In this document: in pieces, positions 47,101-57,966 of the stretch | Numbering within the stretch: position 1 is the first letter of the stretch | Layout of the letters: the number at the start of each line of letters is the position of its first letter | Source: Ephydatia muelleri | Lineage: Eukaryota; Porifera; Demospongiae; Spongillida; Spongillidae | DNA: 64,000 nt | Reading direction: 5' to 3' | NCBI GenBank assembly: GCA_013339895.1 | Contig: JABACO010000008.1 | Location: 1,672,796 to 1,736,795, forward strand | Notes under the pieces: generated by a model | What the model was told of the DNA's origin: nothing | Database searches by the model: none | Seen by the model: the letters and a program-made list of their open reading frames with translations, nothing else | Program-made: the position numbers and the translations under genes

Positions 47101-50074
47101 AGCACAATTATAACAATGAGGTCTAATATCAAATGAAATATTCAAGTTAATGCTATTCAGTTTCACTTACAATATGAGAACTAACAGCAGCGCTCCCACC
47201 AAAGCCACGACTACCACCACCACCACTCCAACAATGACAAGTGTAGAACTTGCTGAAGCTACAGACGGTGTGGTTGTGTGTGATGTGTGTAGACATTTGA
47301 CATACATTGGGTAACCTACTATGAGACTACACAGCTGTATAGAGACATAAAATTGCGTGTAGGCATATACATGCTTTCATTAAGATAACATAAGGACACT
47401 CTTGGAAATGATGGATGCCATAACAACATGGCATACTTGAGGATGAAGCTGATGAACTTTGAGTTGTGAACATTATTGATATGCTACTGTTTCCCTCATC
47501 CCCAGGTGCTCCATTCTGGGCCACCACCGTCATCCTGTACTCAGTGGCTGGGAGCAAGTTGGTCACAGTCACTGATGTGGTGGTGACAGTGCCCCATGTC
47601 ATCCTCAATGACCCACTGATGAGTGCCTGATAGTATACAGTGTAGAACACAGTGCCCATCCCTCCACTGTCCTGAGGAGGTGACCAACTCAACACCACAG
47701 CAGTACCGATGGCTAGATTTTGTGGGGCTGAAGGGGGACCTGGGTGGGCATGATATACAAAGACATCAGGCATTTCCCAATGTTAACCCACAAGCCAAGG
47801 GTTTCACACAGCCACCTTCTACATTGCAACTAAGAATTTATTTTGAACATGTACAACAATCCTTGCTGAGCTCAGGCTGGCTCTCATCCTCATGCATTTT
47901 ACACATTTCCAGACCCATAGAACATGGTATTGCAGACATCATTACCCACCTCAAAACAACCAAACAGCAACTAATAATGGGAAGAGATGTATGAAGCCTG
48001 ACTAACATGCTATCAAAATGTTGCACTGTGTGTGATTCTTTGACCTTTGTTTGGTTTTTGTGCATAGAAAGCATATCCAAACATATACTAATTAAGAGTA
48101 TCAACGTGGGGAAATGAGTTGTCTTGAAAACAATTGTTTTTAAAAGACGCTCTCTGATTTTTGGGGTATGAACTGACTACTCTGAATTTTTAAAGCTGAA
48201 TTTTTTGTTCAAGTATAACATTTTATTGCATCATTTAGCCTAACAACTCTTTCATTTTCAATCTATTGAACAATTCACCATTTAAAACAGAGATCAACAT
48301 AAAACATGGCATACTTGAGAATGAACTTTGAGTTGTCAAAATTATTGAGATGCTTCTGTTTCCCTCTTCCCCAGGCAATCCATTCTGGGCCACCACAGTT
48401 ATCCTGTACTCAGTGGCTGGGAGCAAGTTGGTCACAGACACTGATGTGGTGGTAACATTGCCCCATGTCATCCTCAATGACCCACTGAGTGCCTGATAGT
48501 ATACAGTGTAGAACACAGTGCCCATCCATCCACTGTCCTGAGGAGGTGACCAACTCAACACCACGGCTGTGGCATTAATTGCACCCATGGTTAGATTTTG
48601 TGGGGCTGATGGGGGTCCTGGATGGGGATGATATAGAATACAAGCAATTAATGTCCCAATGTTAACCCCACAAGCCAAGGGTTTCACATAGCCACCCTTT
48701 CTATTATTGTAACTATGAGTTTATGTTGAACATTTACAACAATCCTTCCCAAACAGACGTATGGAGATCAGTCTCAAATCCACACAAACACAGGCTCCCT
48801 GGTGAGCAATCAAACAAACAAGCTTACCTATCATTGTCCATTGGTGACGCATGCTCAGCCATACATTACAGCTGACCCTCACCCTGATGATATGCATGCA
48901 ATGTCTTACGTGCAGCAATGCAACCACTGTCTGCCCCACTACCAGCCGGTCTGTAGTATCCTTGTAGACATGGACATTGAGAAGATCCATTTACTGAACT
49001 GTTGCTGTTGGAGGGACATGGAAGACACTCACTGCTTCCCTGTGCACTCTTGTAGGTACCTGGAGGACAGGCTGAGACAATACAACACACTGAGCGACAA
49101 TAAGTCTTAATGACACGTGAGCAACCTACATTGGCAGGTCTGACCAATGCTTGTGTATCCAGGATTGCAGGAGCATGCTCCTGCTGGAGCCCCCCACACG
49201 CCTTGGCTACCACATGTGGAAAGAGGTCCCACCGGACCTGCTCCCAACACACATGCAAGTTGGATAATACCTCCATCAGCCAGAGTCTTTGGATAGTTAA
49301 TGAAGTTGACCACTTGTTGTGGACAGAAGTAATAAAACACAGTCAGACGAGTGATGGACACACAGGTACCAGTGTCTTGAGCAGCCAAGTACAACCCCCC
49401 ACTTGTTCCCAGTTGGATTGTCACGTCTTGGGTCTCAGTTATGGTACCAGAAGGGTTTGATCCAACTGTAACTCTACTACCAGAAAATGCTGCATAATTA
49501 GTCAGGTTGATTGAACCACTGGGGTCAATGTTTCGTGTCTGATACATTTGAAGAAGAAATGACTGCTGGCATGATCCACCAGTGGGGCAGCCATTCAACG
49601 AGAAATTTACTCTAACTACAACTTGACTGAGCGCCTTTCCATTCACTGTGGTGTTGATGTGTTGGGTGATCAACCAGTTGTTTTGGGTTGCAAGATTGTA
49701 GCTGCACGAATAGGTGACCTGACGACACGATGTATCGCCTGCCGGGGCCCACTGCATGGTGAAGTGATTTGGTGAAAGGATAAAGGCATCGGGGATCACC
49801 TAGCAGTACACACTTATCGCACTACTGTTAGTACACTTACGGTACGAGTATCTCCGTCGACATCCAGTGTGCTCCAAGGTCCTCCCAACGCAACTGTTAA
49901 AAATAAATAGTCGTAGGAGTCCATCAGTGGCGCGATATTGCTCGGAAAGGGCGTCTTTGTAAACGGTGGGTTCTGACAAATACTTGAGCCATCTCCGGGG
50001 GCTTGTGTGGCCTGTAGCGTCGCGAAGAGTGCTATCTGAATAGACACACACAGCCACACGTTTTCCGATAGCAT
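44150..50074 (-). CDS. Eph-receptor-like membrane protein without a visible kinase domain (copy B), 638 residues
   Basis: Seven exons join in phase with GT-AG introns: 49841-50074, 49130-49799, 48910-49071, 48315-48617, 47437-47739, 47171-47258, 44150-44306. The signal peptide is MLSENVWLCVSIQIALFATL. An Eph ligand-binding domain follows (about 85-262) with TQNNWLITQHI, RVNFSLNGC...GSCQQSFLLQ, GLYLAAQDTGTC and LTVFYYFCP, the order and cysteines of Eph receptors. Next come a CSCNPGYTSIGQTC segment, a Cys-rich Eph-type module (302-355, CPPGTYKSAQGSSECLPCP), two FN3 domains (356-456, 457-557), one membrane span (about 563-586, Val-rich) and a tail of 52 residues beginning FCRLKRYEELEYIEW and containing SPSYF before the stop. 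Total exon length is exactly divisible by three. In other animals the same ectodomain is followed by a tyrosine kinase; none is visible here. The last splice crosses a 2.9-kb intron and is the weakest link. Expected to bind ephrin-like ligands at the cell surface (inference). Confidence 0.8.
44307..47170. other. Large last intron of the Eph-like gene
   Basis: AT-rich, frequent stops on both strands, no open frame of 60 codons. No kinase motif (HRDL, DFG, APE contexts) was noticed on the minus strand. It carries no recognised element. Confidence 0.55.
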
Positions 50075-50091
50075 TGTCGGCCTGCGACTGC

Positions 50092-50165
50092 AGGGGCGGG
50101 GTTCTATATGAATAATTAATTTGGGGGGAGGGTACCTTTCCGCAGGCTAGGGCGGAGCCCAAGAG
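50092..50165. mobile_element. hAT-like terminal sequence directly upstream of Eph-like copy B
   Basis: CAGGGGCGGGGTTC starts 17 bases before the start codon and is followed by GGGGGGAGGGTACC and GGGCGGAGCCC, matching the G-rich end beside copy A (12163-12300). The far end of this element is not located. Confidence 0.5.
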
Positions 50166-50169
50166 GCGT

Positions 50170-51028
50170 TGTTTTGTTTTTGTTTTTTGTTTGTTTTTTT
50201 AAGAATTCTAGTTTTTTTTTATAGGTACTGTGCCTCTCAAACTAATATTTATACCTCTCAGGACGATTGCTATATCTAACACCCTGGTGCGAATTTATTC
50301 TCGCTCTCCAATAGCATATGGTCACAAAATTTGTTTAAGCTACAAGTTTCCATATTCTGAAATTTTGTGGACTGCGATCTATGCTAAAAGTTACTAGATG
50401 CTAGAAAATATTTATTAAATACTTTTATTTACAAACAATATTCAAGTCTAATTGTGTGGATTTTGAATTGAAAAATACTTAACTTGAATATTAATAAGTA
50501 ACAAATTAAGATAATCCTAAGTTCCCTTGAAAACATGTTCATCTCTATTAGCCGAATTACATGAGCATATGTTCGTATTGAAAGTTATAGTTTCAGGAGT
50601 CAAAATAGTGGTTTCCATATACATGTATTTCTAATTTATAATATACCAGCATTGATAAGTATTGATTGTGATGAGATAAACAAAGATTCCCCGGTTTTCT
50701 GGTTTACAGTGTTTTATCATGATGAGAGCATTTTTGCTATTAAATGGTCTGGATTGGAAAGCTATCTCTAGGCACTGGTGTTCATGATTCAATGATTATC
50801 ATTAAAAATGGCAGACATGCCATTTATGGACTCCGGCCTCCGCCCTATAGTATTTTAGTTAAGTAAGATAGTTATAGGTTAGTCAACTTATTGTATTTAA
50901 TAATGTCATGTGTGGTCACGTGAGCTGTTTTTAGTACTTGGGCACAGGTGAGGGTGTGGCAGGGGCAGAGGGATTTCCCGATTCGGTCGGTAATTAAGCT
51001 CACAAACGTCATACCGTCTCAAAACGTA
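50170..51028. other. Intergenic, no gene seen
   Basis: T-rich then AT-rich sequence, without exon or clear repeat. Confidence 0.5.
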
Positions 51029-51045
51029 CATATCCAGAAATGGCC

Positions 51046-51360
51046 TAGTCTGGCGTAGCCACACCCTCGCGTAGACACGTAGGGTCTGGGGAAATGCCTA
51101 TACCCGACTGGTTCTAATGAGCAATTATTGCGTTCTACGTCACGCTGCGTCACGTAATGAGGAATGCAGCGAAATGGGCTAAGATTGGCTTGTATATTAG
51201 CAAGGGTGTTGTTTGCTAATCTACAAGCCAATTTCGATGCATTTCTCATTACGTGACGCAGCGTGACGTAGAACGCAATAATTGCTCATTAGAACCAGTC
51301 GGGTATAGGCATTTCCCCAGACCCTACGTGTCTACGCGAGGGTGTGGCTACGCCAGACTA
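51046..51360. mobile_element. Foldback element, 315 bp, with 9-bp target duplication (MULE-like)
   Basis: Arms of about 140 bases, starting TAGTCTGGCGTAGCCACACC and ending with the exact complement, are almost perfect. The direct repeat GAAATGGCC lies at 51037-51045 and 51361-51369. The empty site, a single GAAATGGCC, is preserved in the sister element at 57.98 kb. Long inverted ends with a 9-base duplication fit Mutator-like elements. Confidence 0.88.
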
Positions 51361-52373
51361 GAAATGGCCCATACATAGGCGGTCATCTTGCTTTTTATTT
51401 CAAATTGAATTTTAAACAAGTTTATAATGTACTATAAATCGGTCTGATTATGATATATGTACTTCGAAAAATTATTCCTTTAACCATTCTTTAACTAAAA
51501 TCAAGACAAAATATTAATTTCTACCGCGCATAATTTATTCATATAAGTATGCCATTGCGTCATCTGCCAAAATTGTTTAATAAATAATTGTCCAATGGTG
51601 AATAAATGTGCACAATAAGTTAATTCAGCTGAAGATTAACAAGGCTGCTGGCGATGATCTGAGCCAATAGCAAGCCAGGTAGCTAAGTGGAAATCTTTTC
51701 CCTAGCCTCCTCCCCCCAATTCCCATAGGTCTAGACTGCCAGCTAGAGGGACACCCACCACCTAGCTCACTGCTAATGCATTATGGTGAAGCTATTATAT
51801 TTATTGTATACAAGACGTCGTCATGGACACTTTTGACCTATATAGTGGGTTGTTTTCACTTGAAGTTTATTGTAAACAGTGTTCGTTTAGCCTGCATGCA
51901 GCTCGATGAATGAAGCGCGTAGGCTAGGCACGTGCACTGATACGCTTACACGCAGGGAAAAAAATGATTCGTTAGCACTTTCCAGTACAGCTACGACCTA
52001 CGTAGGCTTCTCAGTCTTACCTAGATCGATTAACATCAAGTCTGCATGTGCCGCATTTTCAATATTTGTCTGCATGTGTGCGTCGATCAATACACGTAAA
52101 GCGCTTAACTGCGAAGCACTCTCTGGGACTTCGCCAATGGAAGAGCGCTATCACAATATATATTTACGTGTGCTTAGCTTTGTGTACACATCGGGGCGCT
52201 GCTCAGTCTACCACTAGGCCAAAGCCCTGCATCAGGGTCAAAGCACACTCCACCCCCCCTCCCATGTTATGGCATCAGGCCCAACCCCTGTCTCTGCACA
52301 CAGTGTGTGGTTTGTGTGAACATAGATACATGTAATGTGCAGTTAAAACATGCACAATTTGTGCTATTGCTAG

Positions 52374-52811
52374 TTAGCAATTAGAGTTTACATGTACTGT
52401 GGCGCACCAATACGTATGTCTGGTATGCTTTGCTTCACCTCTTCCGAGGTTCCAAATGGTGTCAGTGGGAAGGCCTGTTCTGGCAGCTATTGTACATGGC
52501 TGCACCAATGTGGGTGTTATATTTGGCTGGATTGTAGCCACATAGCTCCACCATACCAGGGGTAGAACGGTGGAGCGGAAGCTCTTAGATGTGAGTGTTC
52601 TCCCATCTTTGAAGTGGAAGAGGGGTGAGGAGTGAGTGGAACAGTGACAACATTCTCTGTAGGCCTCCATTGCTGGAACTGGACACATGTGCCTGCCTTT
52701 GGTACGCTGAACACACCTGCCCATCTGGTTGGTTTTGGACCACTTGATGAAGAAGTGCATGCCCTCCGGACCAGCAGACATCTTGCCTGGTAGGTTGGAA
52801 CCTAGTGTCAA
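52374..52811 (-). mobile_element. Tyrosine-recombinase-like fossil ORF (copy 1)
   Basis: A frame of 145 residues has FFIKWSKTNQMGR, CPVPAMEAYRECC, SPLFHFKDGRTLTSKSF and ARTGLPTDTIWNLGR, which follow the spacing of the C-terminal half of tyrosine recombinases of Crypton/DIRS type (the WSKTNQ lysine hairpin, then 'aGlP...I..lGrW'). The region lies within copy 1 of the element and looks broken. Confidence 0.55.
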
Positions 52812-53499
52812 AACTCTGATTGAGTAAATTCACTTAGCCTGAGGTGGATGACTCCAGATGGTCAGTCTCAACATTGGGTTCCTGGACCCTGCTGTTCTTC
52901 ACCAGTACAAAAAAATAGATACAGGATTGTCATCTCCATAGAAACAGTCCCAAACAGACTTTTAAAACAGAGCTCTCTTATTGAACCCTAAAACAACAAA
53001 GTACCAGGACATTATGCAACAGACTAAAATGCCTCTACCACTAGGCCAAAGGCTTTGCATCAGGCCACTCACCCCCCCTCCCATCATGTACTTGATTGTG
53101 AAGTTTATGGCATCAGGACTAATGCTCCCATGCATGCCATCACCATCGCTGCACACAATGTGTGGTTTGTATATAGGTGCTACACATATAAAGTGTGTGC
53201 TTTTAAGACATAGGTACACAGTTTGTTCTCTTAGAACTGGAAGTTACCAGGCAGCCTAACATCAGATTAGCTAACCACAGTTTACATAGCATACAATGGA
53301 CCTACCACATAATGAAATTATCTTCAAAGGCCATACAATTGTAATTCAGTACATGCATGTACTTGTGCAAGGGTGCAGGTGTTTGTAGGTTTTAGTCAAC
53401 TTCAATTCCATCTGAATAGTTATCCTCATCTTCACTCTCCTCATCTTTGCCTACGTGTTCATCACCACCTGTACCACCCTAGACCTACAATGTACCTAA

Positions 53500-53645
53500 C
53501 TGTACATAGGCCTATACTAGTACCCTGGACCTATGTAGGCCTATCCTGGACCTACATGTACATGTACCTACATAGGCCTACCCTGGACCTACATGTACCT
53601 ACATAGGCCTACCCTGGACCTACGTACCTACATAGGCCTACCCTG
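53500..53645. repeat. Minisatellite, CCTACATAGGCCTACCCTGG units
   Basis: Four to five units of 28-32 bases built from palindromic pieces (TAGGCCTA, ACATGT). The copy in the sister element (60.10-60.19 kb) is two units shorter. Confidence 0.88.
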
Positions 53646-53773
53646 TTCTCAGAGAAAAACTGCTACATGTACTTGTACCCCAGGCAGTCTAACATCAGAT
53701 TAGGCTAATCACAGTTTACATAGCACACAATTGTAAGGTCAAGCTAGGTCTATACTAGTACACACTTTGAAGC

Positions 53774-53776
<3 letters not shown>

Positions 53777-53872
<96 letters not shown>

Positions 53873-53925
53873 ACACGCACGCACACGCACACGCACACAC
53901 AGTACAAACACACACACACACACTA
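53777..53925. repeat. CA microsatellite within element copy 1
   Basis: About 88 bases of pure CA followed by interrupted CA with GCAC; the sister copy has about 60 bases at 60327-60386. Confidence 0.93.
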
Positions 53926-54242
53926 ATAAAACACACAGCTCATAGTCTTACTCTGTTCTGGCTTCACAAACAACTTAGTTTTGCATTCAAGCAAAGGGCT
54001 CCTGAATTGTAGAAATTTTGTCCATAGTATTTTACAACTGAGGGAGTGGGTGCCATCACGCGAGTTCATGTCTCGAAAATGTCGCTTCGCGCCACGACTA
54101 ACCTGATGCGTGTGAAACACAAGTATGCTCGAGTCACGCACGGGTATCACTCGTGACGCGCGCACGCGTGTGTCAAGAAGCTACGTCTGGATGGTACTGT
54201 ATGCGCGATTTATACAAACGATCCCGATCGCATCGGGTAAGA

Positions 54243-54320
54243 TCGCATAGTAACTCAACTGGTAGAAAACCTTTTTGGGCAGCGCGATGAGAGGTCTGGG
54301 ACCGATTTCATGCTATCAAA
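54243..54320 (+). ncRNA. tRNA-like relic with A-box and B-box resemblance
   Basis: TAACTCAACTGGTAGAAAAC resembles a tRNA D-arm/A box (TAGCTCAGTTGGTAGAGC), and about 40 bases later GGTCTGGGACCGATTTC resembles a B box/T arm (GGTC.GGG.TCGAATCC). Neither box is perfect and no full cloverleaf is evident. The same stretch occurs in the sister element at about 60784-60845. A tRNA-derived SINE head is possible. Confidence 0.3.
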
Positions 54321-55546
54321 AAACTGAAGGAGGGCCACACTTCAACTACACAGCATTATCTGTATGGTACTATCCGCACGTGAGTCAATTTTGAGGGCAC
54401 GAGATGGAGGAACGTACAGATTCAACATGAAATGCTTCTCCCGGGTATGGAAGCCGATTTTTCTATAGGAAGGCCTAGTTTTTAGTACATTTTATAGTTC
54501 TTCGATGTACTAGCTATATTATTTTCAAATATCAAAATTGTAAATCGTAAAGGTATTGACACAAATGACCGTGGAATATTGTAATGAGAAACCCTTCTCA
54601 TTGACTACCTGTACATTTGGGGACAATGTTATGACAATCCTAGGGAAGCCCCAGCTTAAATAGGAAAAATACGGCGACACCACTAAAAATCATAACAAAT
54701 GTAGTGTACTAACTTTTTCAAATTTCAAATCCTGGGAAAAATCTGGCGTCCTTGGTATACAACTAACCCATACATTGGTATGGGAAGGTATACGGGAATA
54801 TTCGGTGATTCGCAAACCGCGAGTAAATTATTCTAACTTTTGACCGCTCATTTCTGGATATGATCTGAGATACGCTCTTGCATCTGCCTTAGTTGTATAT
54901 CCTAGAGCTGTACTAATTGACGGATCGCGTCGGTATACGTAGTCTCACTATAGCTTATTAACGTTATATTCTTATTGACACATGACAAAGAATCGGATTG
55001 GGAAGTAAGGTTGCGGGAAAGTAAACACTGGCCAAAGTAATCAGACGTACTCTATATTTATGAAGACAAAAGAACACGTGAAAAGAATATATTTACCGTG
55101 TTAAAAAATGTATCTAGCATACAAAACCATTTATGTAGGACATAGGACCTACTAACTTTCTCACATGGTTACAAAATCATCTTATTTGCACATTTGTAAA
55201 GTATGCATGTATACATAAATGGTTATGTAAGCTAGATACATTCTTTAACAAGGAAAACGTCACAGCGAAAAGTTGCGTGAAATCAAATTTGATTTTACAT
55301 GTGATTTATAATAGTAGATTTATAACATGATTTTGAATCTTCAAAAATCAGTTAAATCATATATGTGATTTGACAATTGATTTTTATTGCATGAAATCAC
55401 AAGCTAGATTTACAGAGGATTTTACTATTTTACTAATCACCTGCAAAATCACTGCATGATTTTAAACAAATTCAGGGTTGACCTATTGTACCTGCACGTA
55501 CACGTGTGCAATATGGCGGTTGAGTCGGCTACAAAGGACCATTGCA

Positions 55547-55709
55547 ATGCTTAAAAAAACCGGAAGATGTCATCCTGACGAGTTGATATTTCTAAGAGAG
55601 CAAGTACGGCTACTGACTGACAGGGTTTCCCTTGTGGAAGCATTGCGAGACAAAGTGAACGAACTTGAAGAGAAACTGGAGAACATCACACCCGAAACAA
55701 ATAGTACCG
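55547..55709 (+). CDS. Candidate first exon, coiled-coil, product unknown
   Basis: ATG at 55547 opens MLKKTGRCHPDELIFLREQV and continues with a heptad-like helix (VEALRDKVNELEEKLENI) to a strong ACCG|GTATGTG donor. Residues look like a real coiled coil. It may belong with the plus-strand exon at 61898, from which it is separated by element copy 2, but this is not shown. Confidence 0.42.
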
Positions 55710-56420
55710 GTATGTGACCTCTTGTCATTGGAAACCATAACTAGAGCTGTAGTCATGCATATTGCTCAGTACCCCGGTAAGGTTGAAAGTTGTCCGCGCA
55801 CGACATGCATTCGTCGATCGGTACTGCGACTGCTAGTAACAGCAGTGTGCAGCTTATGCCAAAATACACCAAAACAACTTGTACCATTGGTAAGTCAAAT
55901 TAAATCGACGTAGCTTGCGCATTAATTGAAATAAATATATGTATAAATACATATACAGCAAGAGGAATACATGTGAAATAATAATACATACAATAACAGG
56001 ATTAAAAATATATAGGCTATCCTGCAGGACGCATTCGCCTCCTACCCTGAACTAAAGGACCTATACTAACGAGTACTCGTGGTGTGAGATGGATAGTAAG
56101 CTACTGGATGGACTTGTTGGAGCTGTGGAAGCAGGTCTCCGCTATAGCAAGTTTACCATGCCTCCTGTTATTGTGATTTATACGTTGTCCGCCTTTAGGA
56201 TAGCTTATCCCCCCCTTGCAACTTCGATCTTTTGGTTGACCGTTCGGATGTGTTACTTACGTATACACTTAGAGCTCGCGTCTGGATTTCAGGAACAGTA
56301 TACCATATATCACCTACAGTTTTTTAGATTCGCCACGTGTTCTCAAACGCAGTCGACGTCGGAAGCGTGTGACAAAATTGTTCCATTGGCTTGCTCTATC
56401 TCAAAAGCAATACGGCCGAC

Positions 56421-56496
56421 ATGACAGAAAAGCAATGGATTGTGAATAAGGAGGATCAAATGAAGGTGATCTTATCTTGCCACGATGGGAAGCTAG
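56421..56496 (+). mobile_element. Short fossil resembling an integrase zinc-binding (H2C2) segment
   Basis: The plus strand reads MTEKQWIVNKEDQMKVILSC then HDGKLG at a CTAG|GTGAG donor. The 'sCH..klgGH.G' pattern introduces the H2C2 domain of rve-type integrases. Only this piece is present and the element is a remnant. Confidence 0.33.
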
Positions 56497-57002
56497 GTGA
56501 GTTTTTTAGTTGACGATATGCGCATGCAGCTGCGATACGGGTACTCGTAATTTATTTTACTAGTCTCCTCCTTAATTCTTATGGTGTGGAATCCGTGCCA
56601 AAAATCACTGGTTTTCGCGGGCCACCTGCTTTTCGACTGTCACCTACTTTTTCGCGGCCACATGGTTTTCGAGTGCTAGATATTCCACACGTCAATGCGT
56701 TATCCGTGCCAAAAATCAGACTTTTCAAAGGTCACATAGTTTTCGCAGGCCACATAGTTTTGGAAGGCCACACATCGATTTATTTATCTTTCTCCGTTTA
56801 ATTGGATGTTTGACGTATAATTAGACGAATTGTAAACAAATGCCGTCGAATAAACAATTAAGAGTGGGCCAGGATTCAGCAGCAAAGATGGGAGTATAGG
56901 AGAGTATCCGGGGTCTAGTGCGGGGCCTGGTGTGGTGCAGCAGCATGTGTTCAAAAACATCACTACTCACTCGCTTACTAATGAAGTCAAAAGCTATAAT
57001 CC

Positions 57003-57705
57003 CAGGGGCGGATCCAGGATTTTGGGAAAGGGGGGGTCTAAATATATTCACAATTGGGGGAGGGTACGTGACAGCAAGGGGGTCTGGGGGAGCGCTGATA
57101 GCTCCCCCAGTGGGGTCCGCTTTTTTGCTTTTGCGTTTATTTAGCATGAAATTCACAGTGATATCCAAAACATATACATCATGCGTTATCCGGATTACTA
57201 GAGCCTGCATGGATAGCGACGAGAAAACTGTTCATTCTTCACAATGCTATGATTCCTACTGCTCAGTAATTAAATTCGTGACGCAAAGCTATTGTGAATT
57301 TGGCGTGCACGTGACCATGGCATGCACCAGCTACATGTCGGTCTAAAAACGACACATGTAGTTTTACTATAATATTAGTATTGTTAGTTTATTTAGCTCT
57401 ATAGCTATCTGTTTTCTGAGGAAAAGAATCTGAGATCCATCCCATTCACGTCTTTTGATCGCTTACCTTAATTCCTGCTGACACGCACGATTCGATCGAT
57501 CGCGCTATAAAATAATTCGTTAATATACATGCAGGAGGATTTAATTAGATCGATATAGACCCCACTTGGCTAGAACGATGTGCAATCTTGCAAATCCAAG
57601 GACGGTAACATGCAGAATTACAGTATGCATTACGTCATTCTTCATATAGGAAAGGGGGTGTCCGGACCCCCTGGACCCCCCCCCAAATCCGCCCCTGAAT
57701 CCTGA
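57003..57705. mobile_element. hAT-like MITE with CAGGGGCGGAT ends
   Basis: CAGGGGCGGATCCAGGATTT lies at the left and AAATCCGCCCCTG at the right, both with G-rich subterminal parts (GGGGGGGTC; GGTGTCCGGACCCCCTGG as complement). Flanks share only AATCC, so either the duplication has decayed or two half-elements are involved. No ORF. Confidence 0.6.
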
Positions 57706-57966
57706 CTCTGGTATAACAAAATTGTAAATATGCACTTTGTTTCTACTCTACTAGGTACTGTGACAAATCGCGTAATTGGGTCCGAAAATCGATGATCTAA
57801 AACTACGTCGACAATTGGACGCGTATTTCGTAACATTGAAAAAGTGTATCGCGAAGAGAAGAAAGTTGCTCAATCACCTGCGAGGTTAGTCCGACTGCAT
57901 GGCTAGATTTAGTGACCCGATTAGTTGTAGAATGAGACACTATCGTCTAATTTCGAGCTGGTTCTT

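Larger units (their letters stand above)
51029..54862. mobile_element. Unclassified element with inverted ends and a tyrosine-recombinase-like ORF, copy 1
   Basis: Ends are CATATCCAGAAATG and its complement CATTTCTGGATATG. Between them the sequence is nearly the same as 57967-61377, apart from a foldback element inserted at 51046-51360. The content in both copies is an AT-rich left end, two related minus-strand blocks (about 52208-52340 and 53036-53190), a recombinase-like frame, a CCTACATAGGCCTA minisatellite, a CA tract and a tRNA-like stretch. No target duplication is evident. It looks broken. Crypton-like or DIRS-like ancestry is possible, but inverted ends of this kind are not typical of either. 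Confidence 0.65.

Noticed and set aside
51019-51249. Minus-strand 76-residue frame
   Set aside because: It lies within the 315-bp foldback element and reads its arm; no coding evidence.
56821-57210. 129-residue minus-strand frame with GGAISAPPDPL
   Set aside because: It is the G-rich hAT-like MITE read through; the same peptide pattern recurs wherever this repeat end occurs.
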